DNA of 16,680 nt from DALYLB01 sp046154695 (lineage in GTDB: Bacteria > Acidobacteriota > Blastocatellia > RBC074): positions 1 to 16,680 of the forward strand of contig JBJXFI010000139.1 in the NCBI GenBank assembly GCA_046154695.1, in the 5' to 3' direction. The translations under genes were made by a program, and so were the position numbers. The notes beneath the pieces are model-generated. The model did not search any database. It saw only the letters and a list, made by a program, of their open reading frames with translations, and was not told where the DNA came from. This document shows, piece by piece, positions 1 to 6,773 of this stretch. Position 1 is the stretch's first letter. Each line of letters begins with the position of its first letter.

Positions 1-2582
1 GCCGGATTCTCGGCCTGGGGATCGGCGCCGGGGACGACATTGACGCGCAGATTGTTGACGATGCCGCCCGAACGATTGAAGAGCGGACGCAGTTGCAGCG
101 GCGTTCCGCCGCGCACGGTCGTCAGAGCGCTGATGCTCCAGCCGCCGAGCAGGCGTCCGAAGACGTCTTCATCCGTGAGGAGCCGTTTGCCCTTGCCGAA
201 GGGAAGTTCATACGTGTAGCTCAACTGGAGCGTGTGCGTGACGTCCGAGGTGGAGAGCGCCCATTCGGCCCGCGGATTGTCCGGGTCCTGGGCCGAGCCG
301 GAGGAGAAATTGTCGAGCCGTTTGCCGAGCGTGTAGCTCGCGCGGCCGAAGAGGCCGCCGGTCAGCCGCTGATCCAGCGTCATCGTCAGAGAGTGGCCGG
401 CCGAATCTCCGCCGGGATAGACGCCGCCCAGATCGAAGCTGCGATATTGCGGATAGGGCCGGAGCGAATTTCGGAAGGCGTCGTCGTAGAGCTGATCTCG
501 ATAGACGAGATTTTTGACGGGGACGGCGTTGAGTCGGATGAAGCCGTCCACGAACTGGTGCGTCCCGCGCGTGCCGGTGTATCGCGCTTCGAGCAGCAGG
601 GAACGGGGAAGCTCCCGCTGGATGCTCAGCGACCATTGTTGATCGGCCGGGAGCAGGCCGGAGGGGTCGACGAAATCGGGCTCCGTGCCGTCGGCCGCCA
701 TCGGATTCAGGAACGGCGGCAGGGGGAAGTCGATCGGCAGGCCCTGTCGCAGTTGAAAGGCCGACTGCAGTTGATCGTTCGGCGTCACGAAGATCGGCGC
801 GGCGTTGAAGCCCTGCGTGCCGAAATGGCGGCCGTAGAGCGGGTATTCCTGATAGCTCAGGCTGTAGCTGGTCCGGACGAGGGTCTTGCGATCATTCCAC
901 GGATTGAAGGTCAGGCCGAGCGAGGGTTCGAGCCGGGCGGTCGCCGGTTGCAGGCTTCGCCCGACGCCGTCGCGATTGGCGAAGATTACCGCGCCCGGCC
1001 GGCCGGTGACGGGATGGATCCGATCCAGCGAGACGGTCGATTGCCGGTCGTATTTTTCCACGCGCGGCGTCGAGACCTCCAGGCTGAGGCCGAAATTGAC
1101 GGTCAGTCCGGGGCGCATGCGCCAGGTATCGGCGACGTTCAGGTCGAGCGAGTTCTTGCTGTAGTACGAAGGATGAAGCACGACGTTCTCTTCGGCGCGT
1201 GACACTTCGCCGAGCATGAACTGGGCGAAGGCGTTGCCCGTGTTGACCACGCCGGGCAGGCTGGTCAGCGATCCGCTGAACGAGAACAGGCCGGACGGGT
1301 ACGATGGGCTGAACGAGTTGACGTGGATCTTGCGGGCCAGGGCCGTGGCGCGCCACGTGTGCGCTTTCCGATTGATCGAGACGGCGGTCGTTCCGCTGTA
1401 GACATAGCTCCGATCGCGAAAGCCCGAGTTGCGCGGTCCGATCGACAGGTAGTTGCCGAAAAACAGGCGCGGAAAATAGGGGGAGAAGACGCCCTGGAGC
1501 CCGAGCGCGCGCGGATGGTCCTGGCCGTCCGCGCCGCCGATCTCGGTGGTCGAACTGACCGAGGCCGCGCCGCGGAAGGTCCAGATGATATTGGGCGATG
1601 CCGTGAACGCATTCTGCAGCGAGAGGCTGCCGCTCTGGAAATTGTAGCTCGGGCTGCCTGAATTGCCGGGGCCCGGGAAGAACTCCGGCGACCGGCGGAG
1701 TCCGTTCGAGAAGTTGGTGTTGGCGCCGAACTGGTGTTTGGCGTTCAGCGCGTGGTCCATCTTGGCGATGATGCCGTCGGCGCGGTTTTCATACGGCGAA
1801 TTGATCCAGTAATTGTTCTGCAGGAATGGTCCGACATTCGTGTTCGCGCGCGGATAGAGCGCGAGGATCGAGCGTGTCACCGGATCGATCCGGTTCTCGG
1901 GGATGCGATTGTTGGGGAACGGGTCGCGCAGATATTGCAGATTGCCGGCGGAGACCGGCAGGGCCTGATTGTAGTTCGGGTTCGGGCGCGTCGTTTTCGG
2001 ATCGTAGACGAGGACGGGATTTCCGGCCGTATCGACGAGGTCGGAGAAATCGCCCGCGCGCTGCCGATCCGTGGGGACGGTGAAGAGCGCGCTCTGCGCG
2101 ATGCGCTCGCGGGTCGCCTCGAAGGAGAAGGAGAAGAACGTGCGGCCGCGGCCGTCGTATACTTTCGGCGCGAGGACGGGACCGCTCAGGCTCGCGCCGT
2201 ATTGATTGCGGCGGAGCAGGGATTTCGTTCCGCCGCGCTGGCGCACTTCGTGGGGCACGGCGTCGAAGAGATCGTTCCGCAGATTTTCATAGATGCGCCC
2301 GGTGAGGCTGTTCTGCCGGCCCGCCGGGCGAACCTTCGCCTTGCCGCCGCTGGAGGGGCTCATCTGAATACGGAACTCTTCGAGGGCCTTTTGGAATTCG
2401 CTCGGCCGACGGGGCGTCGGCGCGGGCTGCGGAGCCAATGTCTCCGCGGGAGAGGCTGCGATATTTCCCGCTGGCGCCTGTCCCCGCGTCACGGGCGTGG
2501 CCATCCACGCAAACGCCGCGGAAAGCAGGCACAGCAGGAAGAAAATTCGCCGCGAACAGAATGTGGTGGCTCCGCACTGCAT
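1..2582 (-). CDS. TonB-dependent receptor-like outer-membrane barrel protein, 3' end beyond window
   Basis: About 860 residues are readable without a stop; the C-terminus lies off the left edge. Residues 1-36 look like a Sec signal peptide (RRIFFLLCLLSAAFAW), followed by a Pro/Ala-rich linker to about residue 60. From about residue 92 the sequence follows the acidobacterial Oar-like TonB-receptor pattern: RNDLFDA, LLRRNQYGASLSGP, VYDGRGRTFFSFSFEATRER, then aromatic-rich alternating strands such as SYTYELPFGKGKRLL near the visible end. In the family this RRNQFG/DGRNRTFF segment normally lies far downstream, after a carboxypeptidase-like regulatory domain and a plug; here it begins near residue 123 and neither domain is present. 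The start is fixed: an in-frame TGA lies 21 codons upstream (2643-2645) with no other start codon between. No clear ribosome binding site is visible. It probably sits in the outer membrane; whether it transports anything without a plug is unknown. Confidence 0.85.
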   Translation of the reverse strand, partial: MQCGATTFCSRRIFFLLCLLSAAFAWMATPVTRGQAPAGNIAASPAETLAPQPAPTPRRPSEFQKALEEFRIQMSPSSGGKAKVRPAGRQNSLTGRIYENLRNDLFDAVPHEVRQRGGTKSLLRRNQYGASLSGPVLAPKVYDGRGRTFFSFSFEATRERIAQSALFTVPTDRQRAGDFSDLVDTAGNPVLVYDPKTTRPNPNYNQALPVSAGNLQYLRDPFPNNRIPENRIDPVTRSILALYPRANTNVGPFLQNNYWINSPYENRADGIIAKMDHALNAKHQFGANTNFSNGLRRSPEFFPGPGNSGSPSYNFQSGSLSLQNAFTASPNIIWTFRGAASVSSTTEIGGADGQDHPRALGLQGVFSPYFPRLFFGNYLSIGPRNSGFRDRSYVYSGTTAVSINRKAHTWRATALARKIHVNSFSPSYPSGLFSFSGSLTSLPGVVNTGNAFAQFMLGEVSRAEENVVLHPSYYSKNSLDLNVADTWRMRPGLTVNFGLSLEVSTPRVEKYDRQSTVSLDRIHPVTGRPGAVIFANRDGVGRSLQPATARLEPSLGLTFNPWNDRKTLVRTSYSLSYQEYPLYGRHFGTQGFNAAPIFVTPNDQLQSAFQLRQGLPIDFPLPPFLNPMAADGTEPDFVDPSGLLPADQQWSLSIQRELPRSLLLEARYTGTRGTHQFVDGFIRLNAVPVKNLVYRDQLYDDAFRNSLRPYPQYRSFDLGGVYPGGDSAGHSLTMTLDQRLTGGLFGRASYTLGKRLDNFSSGSAQDPDNPRAEWALSTSDVTHTLQLSYTYELPFGKGKRLLTDEDVFGRLLGGWSISALTTVRGGTPLQLRPLFNRSGGIVNNLRVNVVPGADPQAENP

Positions 2583-2653
2583 TTTTAGTACCCAGCAAAG
2601 ATGTGTTTTTGATCCGGTTTTGCCGCGCGACGTACGCTGCGTTCACGCGAGTA

Positions 2654-2681
2654 ATGATATTCGAAGGCGAATACGATTCAA
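2654..2681 (-). promoter_or_regulatory. Candidate sigma-70-type promoter for the receptor gene
   Basis: Read on the minus strand, TTGAAT (2681-2676) and TATCAT (2659-2654) are separated by 16 nt. They would give a transcript starting near 2647 with a leader of about 65 nt before the ATG at 2582. The boxes are moderate matches in AT-rich DNA, so this is a suggestion by eye only. Confidence 0.25.
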
Positions 2682-2832
2682 GTTCAAATTGGGGTGCGCG
2701 AAATTCCGCCGGGAGGACCGGTCGCCTTGTCATCGGAACGTCACCGGCATTATTCTTCGACAGGTTTGGGAATATCGCAAATTTTTCAATCAAAACGATG
2801 TTAGAGGGTGTTTTGAAAGTTTGGCTCAGGGA

Positions 2833-2847
2833 GCCTGCGAAGCAGGC
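2833..2847. repeat. Short GAA-loop hairpin, left copy
   Basis: GCCTGC-GAA-GCAGGC forms a perfect 6-bp stem. It corresponds, in inverted orientation, to ACCCGC-TTC-GCGGGT at 3028-3042 in the right half of the element. The stems differ in sequence but both pair perfectly. Confidence 0.7.
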
Positions 2848-2859
2848 GAAAGCGTATAG

Positions 2860-2890
2860 CCTGGGGCGAAGGCGAAGCCGGAGCCCCAGG
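2860..2890. repeat. CCTGGGGC nested hairpin, left copy
   Basis: CCTGGGGC (2860-2867) pairs with GCCCCAGG (2883-2890), enclosing a smaller GGC-GAA-GCC hairpin. The counterpart in the right half is 2983-3015, where the outer stem ends in a T-A pair instead of C-G and the inner stem is GCGC/GCGC. Confidence 0.7.
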
Positions 2891-2910
2891 AAACGGTACC
2901 GATGAGATTC

Positions 2911-2962
2911 GAGCCCGCGAAGCGGGCGACAGCCCCTGGGCTGCCGCCCGCTTCGCGGGCTC
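2911..2962. repeat. 52-nt near-perfect central hairpin of the palindromic element
   Basis: GAGCCCGCGAAGCGGGCG (2911-2928) is exactly complementary to 2945-2962. After one A/C mismatch the stem continues through seven more pairs around a two-base centre (2936-2937). Each arm is itself a GCCCGC-GAA-GCGGGC hairpin, so the DNA can form either one long cruciform or two small stems. It is the junction of the two inverted units of the element. Confidence 0.75.
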
Positions 2963-2982
2963 GATAAGGTTTCCCACGTATT

Positions 2983-3015
2983 CCTGGGGTTCCGCGCTTC
3001 GCGCTCCACCCCAGG
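2983..3015. repeat. CCTGGGGT nested hairpin, right copy
   Basis: CCTGGGGT (2983-2990) pairs with ACCCCAGG (3008-3015), enclosing a GCGC-TTC-GCGC inner hairpin. It mirrors the structure at 2860-2890 with altered but still complementary bases. Confidence 0.7.
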
Positions 3016-3027
3016 CTACATGCTGCC

Positions 3028-3042
3028 ACCCGCTTCGCGGGT
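3028..3042. repeat. Short TTC-loop hairpin, right copy
   Basis: ACCCGC-TTC-GCGGGT has a perfect 6-bp stem and is the mirror counterpart of the hairpin at 2833-2847, with two base pairs replaced by other complementary pairs. Confidence 0.65.
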
Positions 3043-3078
3043 TGTATTCCAATCTTTCAAAACACGCTTTTAAATGAA

Positions 3079-3156
3079 AATCGTTGGGAGTTCTGCCTTC
3101 AGGCGGTCTGCGGTTGAAGTGAAAGCAACCGCCTGAAGGCGGAACTCCGAACGATT
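3079..3156. repeat. Dispersed palindrome, copy 1 (GGAGTTCYGCCTTCAGGCGG type)
   Basis: The 29-nt arms 3079-3107 and 3128-3156 are inverted repeats with two mismatches, around a 20-nt loop. The arm core recurs at 6522-6591 and as a half-copy at 16525-16549. The right arm ends four nucleotides before the phosphatase ribosome binding site, so the hairpin would lie in the 5' leader or promoter of that gene. The flank AAATGAAAATCG is shared with copy 2, so the repeat unit extends beyond the palindrome. Confidence 0.75.
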
Positions 3157-3172
3157 GCCGGGGAGCGAACTT

Positions 3173-4855
3173 ATGTCATTCAGAGCGTTGCGCAGGCGGC
3201 TTGTGACCTTCTTCTGCCTGATCCTGATTCTTTCGAGCATCGGCGCTGTGACGGCGCAGCAGCCGCGGCGGGGGGCGTCCCTGGTTTCCGCCAGGAAGGT
3301 CCGGCTGGTGGTGGGGATCGTGATCGACCAGTTTCGATATGACTATCTGCCGCGGTTCGCGGATCAGTTCGGGGAGGGGGGCTTCAAGCGATTGACGCAG
3401 GGCGGCGCGGTCTTCTCGAACGCGAACTACATTCACGTGCCCACGTACACGGCGTGCGGCCACGCGACGTTCATGAGCGGATCGGTGCCCTCGGGCAACG
3501 GGATTGTCGGCAACGAGTGGTACGACCGCGAGTTGGGAAAGCGGGTCACGAGCGTCAACGATGGGTCGGTCAATTTGCTCGGCGGCAGGCAGGGAACCGG
3601 GATGTCGCCGGCCAAGATGCAGGGATCGACGATCGGCGATGAGTTGAAGCTGGCGACGAACCAGCGGGCGAAGGTGGTCGGGGTGTCGCTCAAGGATCGC
3701 TCGGCGATACTGCCCGCGGGAAAGCGGCCGAACGGCGCGTACTGGTATGACGGGACGACGGGCAATCTGGTCTCGAGCACCTGGTATTTCAACGATCTGC
3801 CCGAGTGGGTGAAGAAGTTCAATCGCGAGATGGGGCCGGCCCGGTTCTTCGGCCGGCGATGGGAGCGGCTGCTGCCCGAGGCGGCCTATGCCCGCTCGAC
3901 GGCCGACGAAGTGGCGCACGAGAAATCGACATATGGAAACAAATTCCCCTACACGATCACCGGCGGGGAAGAGAAGCCGGGCGCGAAGTTCTACACGCAG
4001 TTCGAGTACACGCCCTTCGGCAACGACTATCTAGTCGATTTCGCGAAGGCCGCGATCGAGAATGAGGGAATGGGGGCGGATGACGTGACCGATCTGCTGA
4101 CGATCAGCCTCTCCTCGAACGACCTGGTGGGGCATCTATACGGGCCGTACAGCCACGAGGTGCAGGATATCACGCTGCGGACGGATCGATCGCTGGCGGA
4201 TCTGTTCACCTATCTCGATCAGAAGGTCGGCCTCAACAATGTGGTGATCGCATTGACGGCGGATCATGGCGTCGCGCCGGCGCCGGAGCAGGTCCGGGCG
4301 CTGGGCTATGGCGGAAAGATCGAGCTCAAGACGATCAGCGACGCGGTGCAGGCGGCGCTCACCCGCACGTTCGGCGACGAGAAGTGGGTGCTGCAGGGCG
4401 TCAACGGGAACATTTATCTGGACGAGGCGGCGATCGAGCGGCGAAAACTGGAGCCGGAGGCGGTCGAGCGCGTCGCGGCGCGGGCGGTCACGGCGGTCGA
4501 GGGGGTGGCGGAGTGCTTCACGCGCTCGCAAATTCTCGCGGGGCGACTGCCGGGCACGAAGATCGCGCGCGCCGTGGCCAATGGCTTTCATTCCAGTCGG
4601 AACGGCAACCTGGTGATCGTGACGGAGCCCTTCTATTTCATCGGCGAGGGCATCACGACGACGCACGGATCGCCTTATCTGTACGACACGCATGTGCCGG
4701 TGATTCTTTACGGGCCCGGCATTGCGGCCGGCGAGTACCGCGGGGTCGCGAGTCCGGCGGATATCGCTCCCACGCTCTCCTCGCTGCTGCGAATCGAGAC
4801 GCCGAGCAACAGCGTCGGACGCATTCTGAGCGAAGCGCTCAAACCCGGCCAATAG
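3173..4855 (+). CDS. pafA: Secreted PafA-type alkaline phosphatase
   Basis: The 560-residue protein belongs to the alkaline phosphatase superfamily and resembles PafA, a periplasmic phosphate-monoester hydrolase. Residues 1-28 form a Sec signal (FFCLILILSSIGAVTA, then QQ). The active-site set is complete: Asp52 in IDQFRYDY, nucleophile Thr93 in PTYTACGHATF, Asn114 in GNEW, Lys174/Arg176 in SLKDRSAIL, Asp317/His321 in SNDLVGH, Asp364/His365 in TADHG, and His498 in TTHGSPY. In PafA the Asn, Lys and Arg positions contact the phosphate and favour monoesters over diesters, so monoesterase activity is the best guess. The ATG at 3173 follows GGGGAG by 7 nt; a TTG at 3155 in the same frame lies inside a repeat arm and is less likely. 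The gene is divergent from the receptor gene and convergent with the response regulator. The family is sure; the symbol is by similarity. Confidence 0.88.
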   Translation: MSFRALRRRLVTFFCLILILSSIGAVTAQQPRRGASLVSARKVRLVVGIVIDQFRYDYLPRFADQFGEGGFKRLTQGGAVFSNANYIHVPTYTACGHATFMSGSVPSGNGIVGNEWYDRELGKRVTSVNDGSVNLLGGRQGTGMSPAKMQGSTIGDELKLATNQRAKVVGVSLKDRSAILPAGKRPNGAYWYDGTTGNLVSSTWYFNDLPEWVKKFNREMGPARFFGRRWERLLPEAAYARSTADEVAHEKSTYGNKFPYTITGGEEKPGAKFYTQFEYTPFGNDYLVDFAKAAIENEGMGADDVTDLLTISLSSNDLVGHLYGPYSHEVQDITLRTDRSLADLFTYLDQKVGLNNVVIALTADHGVAPAPEQVRALGYGGKIELKTISDAVQAALTRTFGDEKWVLQGVNGNIYLDEAAIERRKLEPEAVERVAARAVTAVEGVAECFTRSQILAGRLPGTKIARAVANGFHSSRNGNLVIVTEPFYFIGEGITTTHGSPYLYDTHVPVILYGPGIAAGEYRGVASPADIAPTLSSLLRIETPSNSVGRILSEALKPGQ

Positions 4856-4873
4856 GGTATCGCCGGGAAAGCG

Positions 4874-4930
4874 GGAAAAACGGAACAAACGGACTCAGAC
4901 AGGTTGTGAGTCCGTTTGTTCCGTTTTTCC
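4874..4930. terminator. Bidirectional terminator hairpin between convergent genes
   Basis: The 24-nt arms 4874-4897 and 4907-4930 are perfectly complementary around a 9-nt loop. The stem ends in an A5/T5 tract, giving CCGTTTTTCC on the plus strand and a matching T tract on the minus strand. It fills the gap between the phosphatase stop (4853-4855) and the regulator stop (4931-4933), so it can end transcripts from both sides. Its arm sequence (GGAAAAACGGA..., CGGAACAAACGGA) recurs at 16610-16648, which suggests that a dispersed repeat serves as terminator here. Confidence 0.8.
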
Positions 4931-6319
<1,389 letters not shown>

Positions 6320-6336
6320 CGCTCTCCTTAGAAAAA

Positions 6337-6464
6337 GTGGCACAAGCTGTCCAGCTTGTGCCGCATCCACCAGACACTCTCAGAAAAAGACCAGGCCTCG
6401 AACGAGAGGACTTCCGACGTGCGCGCACCCTCACACCAGGCACAAGCTGGACAGCTTGTGCCAC
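6337..6464. repeat. Pair of inverted 26-nt near-palindromes (GGCACAAGCTG...CAGCTTGTGCC)
   Basis: The copy at 6337-6362 is the exact reverse complement of that at 6439-6464. Each is also nearly self-complementary: GGCACAAGCTG and CAGCTTGTGCC around a two-base centre. The centres (6350.5 and 6450.5) are 100 bp apart. The first copy begins 18 nt from the regulator start codon, just upstream of its ribosome binding site. They could be a dispersed repeat element bounded by both copies, or two binding sites for a dimeric regulator; the first is more likely. Confidence 0.75.
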
Positions 6465-6521
6465 CATGCTTTTCATTGTTTCAGGGCGTCGCCACGCGAT
6501 ATGAATGACTCCTCGAAAAAT

Positions 6522-6591
6522 GTTTGGAGTTCCGCCCTCAGGCGGCCGGCTTGATCCTGACGATTGACCGCCTGAAGGCGGAACTCCAAAC
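6522..6591. repeat. Dispersed palindrome, copy 2
   Basis: The arms 6522-6545 and 6568-6591 are 24 nt long with 23 matches, core GTTTGGAGTTCCGCC. The right-hand flank CGATTTTCATTTG is the reverse complement of the left flank of copy 1, so the two copies lie in opposite orientation and share more than the palindrome itself. Confidence 0.8.
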
Positions 6592-6688
6592 GATTTTCAT
6601 TTGTTTGAGTACGAATTGTCGGATTGCATCGGCAAAGATAGCGATGATCGGGAGAATCCGCAATCGCGCGGAAGAAATCAAAGATCAG

Positions 6689-6773
6689 CCACGAATGAAC
6701 ACGAATCTTCACGAATCAAACCCTGCGGCGCCTCTGTCCCAGTCTATTCGTGAAGATTCGTGTTCATTCGTGG
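6689..6773. repeat. 28-bp perfect inverted repeat overlapping the kinase stop codon
   Basis: Arms 6689-6716 and 6746-6773 are exactly complementary around a 29-nt loop; the arm contains CACGAATGAACACGAATC. The right arm covers the last codons and the stop (6764-6766) of the histidine kinase, so the kinase ends with repeat-derived residues (GHE). A hairpin here could also protect the transcript end or attenuate transcription, but no T-run follows. Confidence 0.8.

Larger units (their letters stand above)
2801..3072. mobile_element. MITE-like palindromic element with terminal inverted repeats
   Basis: The element spans 2804-3069. Its 21-nt ends (2804-2824 and 3049-3069) are inverted repeats matching at 18 of 21 positions, with the shared core GTGTTTTGAAAG. 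The trinucleotide TTA flanks both ends (2801-2803 and 3070-3072) and could be a target-site duplication of the TNA type known from some IS5-family groups. It encodes no transposase. The interior is two diverged copies of a roughly 110-nt unit in inverted orientation, each built from hairpins with a GAA (or TTC on the other strand) loop. A three-base duplication can occur by chance, so mobility is inferred; the palindromic architecture itself is directly visible. Confidence 0.6.
2583..3172. other. Divergent intergenic region between receptor and phosphatase genes
   Basis: This 590-bp gap separates two divergently transcribed genes. From 2583 to about 2800 it is relatively AT-rich and holds no recognisable gene; it contains a candidate promoter for the receptor gene. 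From 2801 to 3072 it is filled by a MITE-like palindromic element, and from 3079 to 3156 by an unrelated dispersed palindrome that ends just before the phosphatase ribosome binding site. Short reading frames here encode only repeat sequence and are not believed. Confidence 0.7.
6320..6763. other. Repeat-filled gap between response regulator and histidine kinase
   Basis: These 444 bp hold no credible gene. About half is palindromic repeat: a matched pair of 26-nt palindromes (6337-6362, 6439-6464), the second copy of the dispersed palindrome (6522-6591), and a 28-bp inverted repeat (6689-6716 with 6746-6773). The AAGGAGAG ribosome binding site of the regulator is at 6323-6330. The remaining pieces (6363-6438, 6465-6521, 6601-6688) show no motif I recognise, and no convincing sigma-70 or sigma-54 promoter was found. 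Confidence 0.7.

Noticed and set aside
2287..3009. 240-codon minus-strand frame covering the receptor 5' end and intergenic repeats
   Set aside because: It runs in a different frame from the receptor, and half of it translates palindromic repeat.
2801..3072. CRISPR array
   Set aside because: The repeats are inverted and diverged with no regular spacers, and there are no cas genes.
3155..3172. TTG start for the phosphatase at 3155
   Set aside because: It lies in the end of a repeat arm and lacks a ribosome binding site, while ATG 3173 follows GGGGAG at proper spacing and gives a normal signal peptide.
6320..6370. 17-residue N-terminal extension of the response regulator
   Set aside because: It would be encoded by the repeat, while AAGGAGAG sits directly before the ATG at 6319 and the receiver domain begins there.
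6337..6464. Sigma-54 promoter suggested by TGGCAC within the paired palindromes
   Set aside because: The -12 element is absent: the position that should read GC is CC, and no TTGC follows.
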